Below are positions 1 through 13,400 of a DNA stretch of 64,000 nt, piece by piece. Where the stretch lies: positions 44,602,611 through 44,666,610 of the forward strand of contig CM034592.1 in NCBI GenBank assembly GCA_020091685.1, given 5' to 3'. A model generated the notes under the pieces. It had not been told where the DNA came from and did no database searches. It saw only the letters and a program-made list of their open reading frames with translations. The translations under genes and the position numbers were made by a program. Positions within the stretch are counted from its first letter, which is position 1. The number at the start of each line of letters is the position of its first letter. The stretch is from Lutjanus erythropterus. Lineage: Eukaryota > Chordata > Actinopteri > Lutjaniformes > Lutjanidae.

Positions 1-299
1 AGGTGGCCTCAATACTTAGCCGGGCTAATTTTAGATCAGACCATTGTATTCAGTTTAACAGGATGGAGAAAGGATATTGTATTCATGAGGATATGAAGCA
101 TTATGGGTTCCTTTTATTCCTCACACTGTTCAACGACTAAGAACCTGCTGCAGGATTCTCTGATATTCAAGGATTTGAGGATTTGTATCAGTCACATGAT
201 CGCCACGGGACAACAAAACAGTAAAATGTAACATGACGAGCATCATAAGACTTTCATTATAAAAGGGCAGTGTTTTTTGTTAAAAAAAATAATAAAAAA

Positions 300-990
300 A
301 AATTAAAAATAAAGATTAAACGGGGCCTTGCACCCCTGTGACAGCTGGGATTTGCTGTGACCACACCAGCAATTTTCACAGCCTTCGGACACCACAAGAA
401 GAACTTCGATGTCACTTCCTGTCCCCACGAGGTGGCGTTATGACTATGTCTCCTGATTGTCATGTAGATGTGTTCAGGGTGGGACTTTTATCAAACATGT
501 GAAGTTTGGTGCAGATTGGATCATTTACAGCGAAGTTACAGCAATTTCGTGTTTGATGGCGAGGCATCAAAACTCGATGCCACGCCACGGCCACACCGTT
601 CAACGCTGACCACATCTTTTAATGAATTTTGATCACACACTTATCTAGATGGCACGCACCAATTTGGAAGTCAATCAGGTTATTTCTGCAGGAGGAATTC
701 GTTAAAATGCGACACGTGACGTGCGACCACAAAATTCAAAATGGCTGACTTCCTATTGGGTTTAGCCTATGGGTTCTGGATGTTAAACGTGTGTGTACTT
801 ATTTTCATGCATGTGCTGCTACACTCATAACCCAAAATTTTCACCACAACTGACGCGTGTGCCAAATATGGTGGGTTTTCGAATGTTTAAAGACCCCAAA
901 AAGACAATTTACTTTTGTCATTATAATAATAATCATAACTTCTTGACTTTAAATAGGGTCCTTGCACCGAGGTCATTGCTCAGGCTCTAA
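300..990. repeat. Interspersed repeat remnant
   Basis: The stretch contains phrases such as AAAATGGCTGACTTCCTATT followed by GGGTTTAG, which I recognise as belonging to a family dispersed in teleost genomes. No coding capacity is seen. Family name and exact borders are unknown to me. Confidence 0.35.
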
Positions 991-2499
991 TAAAATACAA
1001 TCTATGTGATACACTACAACCCAAACTTTACCGAAAGATGCCCTTTTCCACCAACGTGATTTAAAAAAAGAGAAAATTTCTCAAAATGACTTACTTACCT
1101 CAAAATCATCTTAGAATCTAAAAATAATGAGCAACTCTGAAAATAATCTGTTAGTATCTCAAAGATAACAACTTAGATACAAACTCATTTCTTTGAAATA
1201 CCAAATCATTATTTTTAAGATAAAGTCACTGTTTTGAGAAAGTTTGTCAGTCATTTTTTTTAATACTAAGTCATTATTTTGAGACACTAAGTCATTATTT
1301 TAGAATACTCCAGAGAGTCATGTGATAAATTAAAACACTGCTATTGGTTAACTTAGAGTCCTGCCTCTTTTTTTAAAGTATTGCACCATAACTGAGAATT
1401 TTTTTCTGTCAGTGTAAAAGGCTGAAAATGTGTCTGTTACCTGAAGGCAACACTCTACCATAGAGGGATATGTATGATGCATTTAAGTCATTATTTTTTA
1501 CAATACTGGATCAATATTCTATAATACTAAATCATTACTTTACGATACTGAGCTATTACTTTGCAATACTACATCAATGTTCTGTAATACTAAGCCATTA
1601 TTTTGATTAATAAGTCATTATTTTGCAATATTAACTCCTGATTTTGATAAAGTTTCTCGCTCATTAACAGTTGTAGGGTTTCTCTTTATGATTGAAGGTT
1701 AGAGTCGGTCGAGGGTCAACGGTCTGGACCAGCAGCATGTCCATTTTTCTGTTATCTTTTAACTGGACTTTTGTCAACAACCCTTTCAGATGCTGTAAGT
1801 CTCCATCCTGGTACTTTGTATCCTTTATGTCACTGAACTGAAGATCACAAGACATGCTGTACTCAGAGGCGCTAAAAAAAAATAAATAAAACTGATGCTC
1901 ATCTTCTGTTTCTCTGCTGGATAAGTTTGATTATTTTCTTCCAGAGCAGCGTGCAGACGTGTTTCATCGTGTTTCACAAGGATTTATGATCATCTCTTTG
2001 TCGTTCTTCAACAGTTGGGGAAAACCACTTTGCACCTCCACATGTTTTTGTTCCCCTCAGTGAGTCATCTCAGAGGGACGCCTTACTTTTATTCAATGAA
2101 ACTGTTGAGAGGTGTATCGTCATGGTAACAAGCAGGTAAGGAACCAATGAGGGCTCAACGTACCAGTGTCCACTGACAGACGCAACTCCAAATTTATATT
2201 AGAAGAAAGGATCAAAAAACACAAATCAATTAGATGAATCAGGGGCAAGAATTTAAAGGGACAGTTCACCTAAAATCATAAATACACATTTTCCTCCTTT
2301 CCCCTTTTTATTTAATTTTCTGACAGCTTTTACTCCCCACATTTTAACACAAATATCCGGACTTTCTGCTCCTGTCATTTTCAACACAGGTTTGTTTACT
2401 TTAGTTTGAATGCATTTCAGGGGAATAAGTGAATATTTTTATGTTGAATCAGCGCATGTTACCTTCTCAACCTTCTGTGGTCTCTCCATCAGGCCACAT

Positions 2500-2775
2500 C
2501 ACATGACAAGATGAAAACGACGTAAAGGACGAAAAAGACATAACAAGGCGAAAAAAGACTGACAAAATAACATAAAAGACGACATGAGACAAAAAAGATG
2601 GAACAAGAAGAAAGAACTTAACAAGACAAAAGACTTCACAGAACAAAAAACAACACAGAAGACGTTCTGAGACAAAAAGACTTAAGATGAAAATGACAGC
2701 AAGACAGAAAAAAGACATAGCAGGACAAAAAATAATGTAAAAGACAAAACAGACTGATCAAGACACAAAAAACAA
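2500..2775. repeat. Degenerate purine-rich tandem repeat
   Basis: About 270 bases are built from imperfect reiterations of a short GACAAAAAAGAC-like unit (variants with acataacaagg and gacgaaaaagac). The matching minus-strand frame is simply low-complexity Phe/Leu/Ser sequence, so it is not treated as a gene. Confidence 0.6.
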
Positions 2776-3109
2776 AATATTGCATGTGTTGTTAGCAAGT
2801 TCAAAAAGGTTTGAGACTTGTTGTACTGGATCATGATCAACTCAGGTGTGACATCATTCCCACCTCTGAGATAAATGGAATGCTCCAGCTGCCGTTTGAC
2901 TTATGGCCCCTACAGGTCGCCGAAGAGGAGTGAGGAGTCGATGTGTAGTCAGCTGTATGAATGAAAAGTGCCCTGAGATAAATATACAAATAAACTGAAT
3001 TGAATATGGGTTTTAAATAAAGGTTTTTCAAAAATTGTGACTTACTGAAACCACAACCGGTCCTTGAACATGAGGTCATAAACGTGCAGTCATAATCTCA
3101 GTATTTGAG

Positions 3110-3320
3110 ATTAGCGCTGCAACTACCGATTATTTTCATTGTTGATTACCCTGTCAATCGTTTTCTGGATTTATTGATCAGTTGTTTGGTCGAGAAAATT
3201 GTGAAAAATGTCGATGGGTGTTTCATAAAGTCCACAGTGACGTCCTCAAATGTCCTGTTCTGTCCACAACTCCAAAATACTGATTTTACCGACGTAAAGG
3301 ACTAAAGAAACAAAAAATAA
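3110..3320 (+). repeat. Dispersed 'TTAATCGATTAAT' family repeat, copy 1
   Basis: It begins near 'gctgcaactaccgattatt' and runs through 'gttgattaccctgtcaatcg', 'gtgaaaaatgtcgat' and 'ccacaactccaaaatactga'. The same phrases recur, often in the opposite orientation, near 21.5, 21.95, 27.7 and 34.5 kb. This is a non-coding family with several copies in the window. Confidence 0.6.
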
Positions 3321-5149
3321 ATAGATTTACAGAGGTTATCTCCTGAGGAAAAACCAACAAATGAGTTCATGCTATACTGGATTCAAAACAGAAATAAAGC
3401 TGAAGATAAAGAGAGATTTAACACACCACTGTGGATAATAAGGTAAGAAAGAAAAGAGGAAAAAGAATTAGGAATTAACGCGTCAGCAGAGGTCTAGAAA
3501 GTCTTAAATGGAAATTTTAAGACATCACAATTCAAATATTGGAGGGAATCTGATTGGAAAATGAGCACGAGGTATTTTATTAACCTTTCAGTTGGGACGA
3601 GCTGTCGGAGAGGAACTGGAGAACAAAAAGAAAATTATACATGAAGATGTTGAGAAAACCTTAACAAACATTTTTGACTTAAATGAACATCTGAAACCAG
3701 AAAAATGATTTTGGTATTAATTTGTAACAATAGAACAAATTTTAGTTGCAAAAAAAATAACACAGAATTAGATGCCATTTGAAAAATGAATAAGACTTAA
3801 CCTAAAGATAAACCAGGTAGAATATTTAATTATATTAATAGATTTAATAAGATTTGCAGTGTTTTTATTTATCAATTTAATGTATACGAAAAATCGAACA
3901 AAAAATGTCTGGATTGATGAACCTTTGATTGTTGTAATTAAGTAAAGGAAAAAAAAAGAATTCAAATGAATGATCACTCGCTGCTCAGTAAGTTTTATTG
4001 TACAAAACCTTTGACTGCTTGTAGAAAATACAAATTTCCTTGAGGTGGGTTAAATAAAAGCAAACACAGAAACGCACCAAACTGGTTCCCTGCTTACAGA
4101 TTCTCATCCATTATTGTATTTTTTAGTCTTTCTGGGAGAAAAAATCTACACGTTTAATCTGCGTTTTACAACAAGTGGTTAGTTTTTCACCGTCTGTCTC
4201 CTTTGCTGGTGTGCTTTTAACCAATGAACAAAAACAGCTGATATGAAATTGTTTAAAGTCATAGATTATTTTTCTAAAATGTTAAATTCAATAAGAAATG
4301 AAGTGTAGATACTACACACTCAGGCACACAAATGCTGCTTCAATCGAGCACTCTTGTTAGCATTAAGCCTATTATTACAGAATTATACAAAATTAAATGG
4401 TTCACAACCACAAACAGAACAGATTAAAAGGAAGCAGTAAAACTAATAAGTAAAAGAATAAAATTAGACAATTTTCCCTCAGCAATAAAATCCCTACAAG
4501 AAGTAGAGATAAATTAAAAAAAAAAGGTAAATATTGTGCTGGAGGAGAAGGTACAATAGAGCCTGATTTGTCACATCCCGTTAAAGAAAACTATTTACAA
4601 AAGTTTAGGGTTTAACTATTTGATTTTTTTCCAGAAATATTTTGCCCTGACGTGAAGAATGACGAGCTTCAGTCCCTGATCTGATCTTAAGTCCCACATC
4701 AGGTTGAAAACTTTTCACTTTCTGCACTTTGAGTTTCTTTAATACTGTCATTTACTTCTGCGAGCAGAAGAAAAAGGCACCAACAGGTCGAGGGAGAGGT
4801 TTGATTTTCACTGAGTTCGCTCAGGATAAAAACACGGGCGCTCCGCTGTTGGCACGGCAACACAAATTTGGATTTCACTTAACATAAAAAAAAAAAAAAT
4901 CACAGAAAATCTCAGAAAAGATGGAAAAGCCTGATGAAGGTCGTCTGACTCAAAGCTTTAATAGACTGAGACTGTTGAGTGTTTACTTCTTTTTTTGTGC
5001 TCTGCAGCAGCAGCTCCTACAGAGTGTTGAATTATGGGTTATTTGTAGCCTTTACATTGCTAGGCTAGTGAGTTTCTTCAAGTCTGTTCATGTAGTCCAG
5101 TTCGCTGCCACAAAGGAAGTTATTTCTAGCTGAGTGAAGACAAAGTGCC

Positions 5150-5890
5150 TCCTGACAGTTTGATTTATTTGAAGTACTTCTCCACAGTCAGTGTCTTACC
5201 TTCAGTAGATGGCGGTTTGGAGAAGCAGAGAGGAGAACCAGCACAGAGGCAGGGTCAAAAAAGAAACAGTTCAAATGTAAGGTATATAAAGAATATTTTC
5301 AATGATTTACCTTGCTGTCAGACAGCCTTTTCTGACAGGAAACCGCTCTATTATGAGCCAAAAATCACTTTCTCTAAACCAACCAAACTCCATTGGCAAA
5401 ATCAGTCATTTATCCTCAGAGAGCCCAGGGGGCTGCTGGTCGTCCGCTGCCTCCATCTGTTAGTTTGTTTGTGTTATCGTGTGACTTCAGTGTTGTAAAA
5501 GGTTAGTTTGGATTCATTTCAGTCACACAATAAACAAATAAACTAACAAATCGAGGCAGCAGTAGAACAGCAACTCCTGTGTTAATTATTATATATAAAT
5601 TATTGATTACTGATTTTGCCAATGGAGTTTGGTTGGTTTAGAGAAAGTGATTTTTGGCTTCTCTAACTTCACTTTCCTGTTGGAAAAGGCTGTCTGACGG
5701 CAAGTAAAAATGGTGAAAACATTCTCAATATAGCAAACACTTGAACTAAAATTCGTGGCTCTGCTGACTCTGTCCACAGTAGTACATTGTTTATCTTCCT
5801 ACACTGATACTCCTGCTGCTTCTCCAAACTGGGGGCGTGTCGACCTCCATCTGCTGCAGGAAACACACTGACTGTTGATAAGTTCAAGTC
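5150..5890. repeat. Long inverted repeat, about 250-bp arms
   Basis: The left arm (about 5150-5408) contains, in order, 'acttctccacagtcagtgt', 'gcggtttggagaagcag', 'gtcagacagccttttc' and 'accaaactccattggcaaaa'. The right arm (about 5618-5890) carries their reverse complements in reverse order ('tttgccaatggagtttggt', 'aaaaggctgtctgacgg', 'gcttctccaaact', 'cacactgactgttgat'). The spacer is about 210 bp. Arms are diverged and contain small indels, so this looks like an old foldback element or inverted duplication. The open frames inside it (5145-5498 and 5669-5902) are rejected as genes. Confidence 0.7.
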
Positions 5891-7389
5891 CAGGTGATCC
5901 ATTTTTTTTGTTTCATCAAAATTGTTTTCTCTCCTGTGTTCATAACTCGATAGCTGAAGCTGAAGTTTTTTTTTTTTTTTGCTTCTCTCCTCTCTGGTTA
6001 AAAGTTTTATTTTTTTAAGTGTTTGTTGTTGTAATCATTTCCACCTCCAGAGGCTGAGGTTTAATTTCTCTGTACACTCCATGTATTATTTGTGTTTTCT
6101 TCTCTGATAAAATGAAATGAAAGAAAACATGAATGATTTTCCTACTATCTAGAAACGACAAAAACTGTTTTCACAAAAAACTGTTTTTCCCCACCTGTTT
6201 CACACATGAGGAAATATATTTCAGGAAAGATTATCCTCACAGAACCTTTTTCACTTGTTTTTAAAAGGTATAATAACAACATTTTCCTTAAAAATAATGT
6301 ACAGACTCATTTAAACACAATAATAATTAAACATAAAACCATAAACCCTTTCAATCATCACTTTTGACTGAGTAGAGGTGTGCAGTGTTCTCTGTATCTG
6401 CCAGTATTTCCTTATTTTCCTCATTATTTTGCTGCTCGGGAGATTTTACGGACACAAAACATTGGTATTTGTCAACCACGCATCTCTCTGGTGTGTTTTT
6501 TTACGCACAACTCAGACGAATCCTACTGATTCTACCTTTAAATCACAAACACAGGAGAGAAAACTGTTCAGATCAGACTTAAAAACAGATCACCAGGTCT
6601 TTGTTTCTCTTCTGCTGTGATGGAAGGATTTCATATTTCACTTCTACAAGAGAAAAACCTTCCAGCATGACGACTCTCATGTATCTTCAAAAAGTATTTT
6701 TCCAACAGAAGGTTTTGAAAAGAGGGGATCATCTTTTAAACGGGGTCTTATATTCAGGCCAAAATGATATTTTGAACTTTTAGGCACTCTGCAAATAAAA
6801 AAACAAAACTACCCTTTAAAGAGCAACTAAACAGCTTGAAAAACCTGCCTGTGCTGCCATCTAGCAGTTGCAAATATTTAGCAACCTGTGAATTAAAGCA
6901 CTCTTAACAATGCACAATAGTGCAACACTCATTTCAAACTGTGTGGGATTAAAGAGACTTTTGTCCCTCAGAGGCTCCTGCAGCATCGACTGAAGAGAAA
7001 CAGCTGAAGTTCAGCTGAGCTACTTGAAAAAACTACAGAGTAGTTTAAAGTGAAACATCTCAGTGATTGTTGTTTGCTCTACGGTGCATTTTGAATCCTG
7101 ATGTGGCTCAAATATCATATTTCAGATATTATTATTATTACTGTTATTGTTGGCATCAAAGTCAGACGTCTGTGGTTGTGGAATTAGAAGCTGCTTTGGA
7201 TAAAACAAAATGGCATGAAGCCTGCCATTATTTGATGCACAAGTTCTACGACACTCAGGTCATAATATGTAAAACTTCAAAATTAAAAAAAAAAAAAGAC
7301 TCCTCCTGTCAAGTAACTGGTCGCTTTTTAAACTGAGGAACAGCTCTGTAATGAAAACACGTTCATTATTTTCTCCGTCTGACCGTCCG

Positions 7390-8202
7390 TCAGTGACTCT
7401 GCCGCTCGGACACGACGTCCTGCAGCCGCTTCAGCAGCACATCCGGACTGCTGCCATTCTCCGGACACGCCCTCTTGCTGGGGGAGTCGCACGCTGACGA
7501 CATCATCACGTCGCCCTCCATGGTGAAGGCCCTCTTCCGGCTCACGCAGCCTTGCCGGATCATCCGGTTGATGTCCGACAACTCCTGAACGGACGAGACA
7601 GAAGAGCAGGAAGCAGAAGAAGAGAGTGAAGTTTCAGTGTCACAAGTGTTGATGCTGCAGTGATTAACACAGTAAATTATACTTTCACATACTAACCACC
7701 ATTTCTGATCTCTGATTTCTTGATCAGTGAGGAGCCGCATAAATGAAATGTTGACACATCCTGCAGATTTTTCAAATTAAAAGCCTACAAATATCAGGAA
7801 GTCTATTGCAGTCAGAGAAGAGACACTCAGAGCAGCAGAGTGGTGAGAGCGACTGTTGTTGTCTCGATGGGATCGATGCTGCAGAAATATAAATTACACT
7901 GAATTTATCAGGACTACAGGTAAACATGGAGGAAGTGTTGGGTTCACACTAACCAGAGAAATTAGGGATAAAAGCTTTTCATTCAAATAAAAGCCTGCTT
8001 CTCTCTTATGTTTAGTTTTTCAGTCAGTGTAAATCCAGAACACCTTGAAGCTCTCGAGGCCACTGATCAATTTAATAACCCGACTGCAATTTTCATTTAT
8101 TCAGGATCACAGTCTGCTGTGATTTCGAAAAGTCAGGAACACAATTTAAAAAAAAAACACACAAAAATAAAGACAAAGCATGAGGAAATAAAACTTCATG
8201 TG

Positions 8203-8262
<60 letters not shown>

Positions 8263-10412
8263 CTTGCCTTGGACGGGCTGCTGTTGATCCTGTAGGTGTA
8301 GGAGTTTGGTGTGAGGCAGCCTGCAGAGTTCTTGTGAGGGGAGACGTACAGCGAGTGTCTCTGAGAGACACGGCGAGGAGAGAGAGGCTGAGCCCGAACC
8401 GACGGGAACGGAGAGAGGGGAGGAGCGTCCGCCTGGAGGGTCAAACACACACACACACAGTTAGATTACGTGACCAGTCGTGAAGTTTAGGGAACTGATT
8501 TAATGATAGTGAGCCTCAGTTTTCGGTCATTCTGCGAGAGTCTCGTACTCGGTTGTCGTGGGTGGCGTATCGCAGTGCGAAGCTTTTGATCTTCAGGACG
8601 AAGATGCTGTTGTAGAACTGGATGAGGTCACCTCGTTCCTCCTCTCCTGTTTGGTTGGAGTTTGTTTCTCCTGAGGCCTGATTGGTTTTCTCTGCAGCTG
8701 ATGAAGCACAACAACAGTTTTAAATGATATATCAAATGAAAATAAACTGAATTAAACTGCTGGGTGTTTCTGACATTTTATTAGAGCTGCGATGACAGAC
8801 AGAAAATGAAGATCCATCTGTGAAAAGACAAAGAGGATAAAGAACAGGACAAAGAAAAAGAAGACGAAGAATAGGATGGGGAGGACAAAGAGGACGAAAA
8901 GGAAGAATGGGATGAAGAAGAAGAAGAAGACAACAGAGGGGAAGAAGAAGAGGACGAGGTGGAAGATGATGAAGAAGACAAAGAATAGGATGAAGAGGAA
9001 GAAGAGGATGAGGAAGAAAAAGAATAGAACAAAGGAGAAGAAGAAGCATAGGACAAAAAGGAAGAAGAACAGGATGAAGAAGAAGAAGAGGACAAAGATG
9101 AAGAATAGGATGAAGAAGACAGAGAAGAGAAGCAAGACACAGCATAAGAAAAAGAATTGTTAGCTGCATCCTTCGTGTGTCTTCGACATTTTAAACTGAA
9201 TATGAAAAATGTTCAGGTTAGTTCAGTCTTTACCGTCCTGCTCAGTGAATTTTTCTGTATCTGCAGCAAAACTAAAAAAATTATAAGAATTTTTGCGTGA
9301 TGAAGGTCTGAGGACAGAAAGTGAAAACATGATCAACAGTAGACAGGATGTTTTGGTTCTTTGAGAACCTGAAGGTGTAAAATTCAGTTTTTCAGACAAA
9401 ACAAACATCATCACTTCAAACTCCTCACAGCTCACAGAACGACTGCAGACACGCTGCCACATCGACCTGCGACTGTGACGGCCCACAGGCCACCATCTGA
9501 ACATACAGTGTGTTTATGAAGTGTTTGTGTGTGTGTGTGTGTGTGTGCGTGTGTGAGATCTTACATTCGCCGCCTGAGACAGGATCCACCTCCATGTTCT
9601 CATCAGCCACCTGCTCTCTGGGAGTGTGACGCAGTAAGACGCTGCGGTACACCTACACAAACAAACACAAACACAGTCAATTAAACTTCTGTGTTTTCAA
9701 AAACACAAACTTTCATCTACAGTGAAGCGACACACATCAGTACATTAATGTAGGCCTGAAAAAAAACACACTGAAATATTACAGAAATAGCAAAGTGCAG
9801 TAAGAGCACTTTCCTTTCAAATCATATTCTCTGGATGTAAGAGAACATTCTTGTTTTGTACAGACCAAAGCAAAAATCTTTTTTTAAACATAAATATTTT
9901 TTGTGTGAAAATGAAATGTAAAAATTAGCTTTCTACTAAAATTGTGACTCATATTTATGGCTGAACAATTTTCAAAAAATATCAAACTGCAATTATTTTG
10001 ACTGATATTCTTATTTTGATTAAAATTTTTTGATTGAACCTCCCAGGATTTGAAGATTTCATAAAGCCATACTGAGATTTCAATAAACTTTTGATTAACT
10101 GCGCAGCCCAACTCATATTGCAGCCACAATATCACGATATGTCGACACGGTTGCACTGCGGAATTAGTTTATCTTCCATCCTTTAATTAATAAGAACTAC
10201 AATGTAATTACTTTTATTTTTGCAGTGTTAACTAATGTTACTATTAATTATTAGTTTTTTTTTAATCACAGTGTCTTTGTCTCAGCACTTTAATAACAAT
10301 ATAAAAACACCACATAAATACAGTTCGCACTGTTATTGTGAGTTTGGTTGTTGTGTGATGATTTTTACTTTGTAGATTGTTGTTGTATCTCAGCGGTCTA
10401 CAGTGGTGTATC

Positions 10413-10493
<81 letters not shown>

Positions 10494-13400
10494 CTTACAT
10501 GGCTGCTGGCCTGTGGTTGGCTGCGGTAACACTTCATGATGTCGTGGAAGGTGTGAGTCTCTTTGGTGATCTGTAAAGGAGGACAGAATCGCAGGAATGT
10601 GTTTACATGCTTGTATCAAGTTTTAAAGTTCACATGAATTAGAAACCTGGTTTCTGTAAACAGGATACAGGATTAGAAAGACCTGATTTCTCTGTCATGT
10701 CTAAGCGTTCATGTGCAAGACAAAAGACTCCACATTGAAAATAATTCAATTCAAAGTCCGAGTTAGACTGAAGCAAATACAAAGTTGCCCGTTCTCTTCT
10801 ACTGCAACTGCTGCTTGATCAGTTAAAAGACAGGGCTTAGATATGACAAGTATATGTAATCAGATTACAGACACATTTAGTAAAAATGGGGATTATTTGA
10901 GGCACTACAATTTTATAATAAAGAATATATACTACCATGCATCGTGCACACACAGTTATCAATGCAGTATCACCGCCTCTAGTGAAAAATACTTCACTCG
11001 GTGGGAATTTCAATTTTTTTTGTCAATATTGTGATACTTGGTTACATTACTGACTACATTTTTTCATCTATAAAGTTGACAAGATTTCAAACTGTTCAAG
11101 TTTCATCAGTTTGTCTGATGTATATAAAATCTTATATTTATAATGTTAATATTCTGCTGTTTCTGCTGAATAATATTACAGTGTGGTCTGTATTGTGGAA
11201 ACAGCGCCTTCATAAGTACATAAAAATATGTAAGAGAATTAAAATATTGGTGCCAAGTATCATTTGGCTGAAGTTTCTCTGGCAGACCGTCAGGATTTTC
11301 ACGGCAGCTGCCAGAAACACATTTTCCCTCCGAGGGCACAATTTTGATTTAGAAATTAAAAACCCTGTTAAGCCGCCAGAAACACGTTTCTCTGCATGCT
11401 TAAACCACAGCAGCAATTTTCTTAATTAAATATGAAGCATTTAGTGAGGAAGTTTTTTGTTTATGTACTTTGGATATGATGTAAACGCAGCACAGCAGCA
11501 GCTGGTCGAGGTGTCTGTCCCTCATCAGGTCCGTGCAGTGGACCAGAGTGTGTTCAAAACACGTCCAGATCTTCCCTCGCAGCTCCGCTGAGATGTCCAG
11601 CTTCACACACAAATCCCTCAGACGTACGCTGACCAGGTGATACACCTGGAAACACACACAGGTGGAGACAAAATACTCACAAAATATTCACAAAATAAAA
11701 GAAAGGAAAAACCCTGCTGACAGGGATTATTGCAGTTTTACACTTATTCATATATAACAGAAAAATTATTTAGTTTCTGGATTATTTGTCAGACAAAGAA
11801 AACAAACTCAAGAATTTTTTTGACATTTTACAGACTTGAAATTGAATCGATTCAATGAGAAAATAATAAGCAGAAATGGAGAATTTATTATTGGTGAACA
11901 AATAAAATAATAAAACAAATTTATTTCCTGGACAGATTTATAGGAACAGAACCGATCAGAGTGAGCGATCGGATCAGACGGACAGACAAGGAAACAGGAG
12001 GCCGAAATCATAAATGTTCGAATTTCATAACGAAGTATTACTGAACAAATGATGATTTATGTCAAGACAATTTTACTACACTACAAAATCCAAAGCAGAT
12101 TTATTATAAATGTAACACTCTGAATAATAACAACAGTAAATGTGTCCCTAAAATGCTTGGATTAAATAGGTTGATACTTAAAAGGTTAAACTTAAGAGAT
12201 TTACAATCTACATCTGTACAGCCATGACGAACTTTATCCTTGATTTATGTTAAATCATGCAGAAAATGAGCGGTGGGGACAATTAAGTTTAGTTTAGGAT
12301 TGTGAGTCTCTTCTCCAGCTCTTACCTTCCTGAAGAACAGAGCGAGCGACCCGGTGCGTCGCGGCCGACCGCTTCCTGTCTGGGCGTCGGAGGTCGCGGG
12401 TGCAGAGGCGGCGCGGTTCGGGGAGGCCGTCATGAGGAACTGAGCAGTGATGGTGCCGGAGGAGTCAGTTGGCTGAAATGGGATCAGCGTAATAGTGCGT
12501 TCATTATTCATACCTGCAAAAAAACACAAAACAAAAAAGATTTTCAAACGATTTAGAATTGAAGTGGTGACACCCATAATAATATGTTTATACATATTTT
12601 ACATTCTAGATAGATAGACTTTATATTTTCTCTCTGTCTGTTTCACCTTGTGCTGCCTTTACAGAACTCATTCAACTCAGATGAATGATGTGTTTAAAGG
12701 GATAGTTCACCCAAAAATGAAAATTCAGTCATTATCTACTCACCATCAAGCCGTTTGATGGTGAGTAGATAATGACTGAATTTTTATTTTTGGGTGAACT
12801 ATCCCTTTGAAGTGATACAGAAATTTTACTTGCTCTGACTGGCATTGTGACTTTTGGAAAAAAAAAGTGACTAAGTGTTCAGTTACGTAAACTCGTAAAT
12901 GTGCGTGTTGTCTACCTTGCAGTGGGATACTCAGGACGGTGGCCTGGGTGCCCTGAGCTCCGATCCTCAGGGTGTTGCTCGAACCGAACGTCAGCCTTTT
13001 GGCCGGCGACGACATCGGGCTGACACTGGGAGCCGCTCCTGATGCTGGAGGGTCGTCGCCAAAGAGACGACGTCTGGCGCTGCCAGCTGTTGGGGAGCTG
13101 TACCGGTCGTGGACCGACAATGGAGAGGGAGGCACATCTGGAAGGAGGAAGCAAACAGAGGTTAAAGCTGATTGTACGTTAACCTTACACCTGCACACAC
13201 AGGTGCACCTGAACACCCACCTTTACGCGCGCTGCCCAGGCCTGATCTGAACTCCCTGATGCGCGGGTGGATGATGGGGGAGAGGGCAACCAGAGGCAGG
13301 TGGGACTGACCTCCGCTGGTGGAACCAGAAACAGAACTAGAACCCATGTCAAGGCTGGAGGAAAAATTCACCTGAGGAAAGAGACGAGAGGAGGGAGACG

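Larger units (their letters stand above)
1..7389. other. Repeat-rich 3' flank of rbl1, no gene recognised
   Basis: I see no open frame here with recognisable protein similarity or splice structure. The stretch is AT-rich and contains interspersed-repeat remnants (listed separately), purine-rich degenerate tandem DNA near 2.5-2.77 kb and a long inverted repeat at 5.15-5.89 kb. The part nearest 7390 presumably includes the rbl1 3' untranslated region (minus strand). I could not place its poly(A) site: a minus-strand AATAAA-type hexamer near 6006 is only a weak candidate. Confidence 0.5.
7390..11645 (-). other. rbl1: rbl1 exons 17-22: pocket B and C-terminal domain
   Basis: Exon 17 carries VYHLVSVRLRDLCVKLDIS, KIWTCFEHTLVHC and DRHLDQLLLCCVYIISK. 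Exon 18 carries KETHTFHDIMKCYRSQPQ. Exon 19 begins VYRSVLLRHTPRE. Exon 20 carries EEERGDLIQFYNSIFVLKIK. Exon 21 carries DAPPLSPFPSV, SPRRVSQRHSLYVSPHKN and NSSPSK. Exon 22 begins ELSDINRMIRQG and ends at a TGA at 7392-7390. The C-terminal Ser-Pro clusters match known regulatory CDK sites of pocket proteins. Confidence 0.94.

Noticed and set aside
5145..5498. Plus-strand open frame of 117 codons
   Set aside because: Falls in one arm of the long inverted repeat and has no family resemblance.
8732..9169. Several overlapping long open frames on both strands (95-145 codons)
   Set aside because: They are frame-independent translations of the polypurine tract in rbl1 intron 19 (Lys/Arg/Met-rich on one strand, Leu/Phe/Ser-rich on the other), with no domain.
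9223..9504. Possible extra rbl1 exon on minus between exons 19 and 20
   Set aside because: No similarity to p107. Direct joining of exons 19 and 20 with the upstream acceptor keeps the frame and gives the known domain order.
11001..11429. Plus-strand open frame of 142 codons
   Set aside because: Lies in rbl1 intron 17, AT-rich, no motif; coincidental.
12245..12595. Start of a gene at Met 12595 on minus
   Set aside because: This frame is rbl1 exon 16 plus flanking intron; the apparent N-terminus is intronic.
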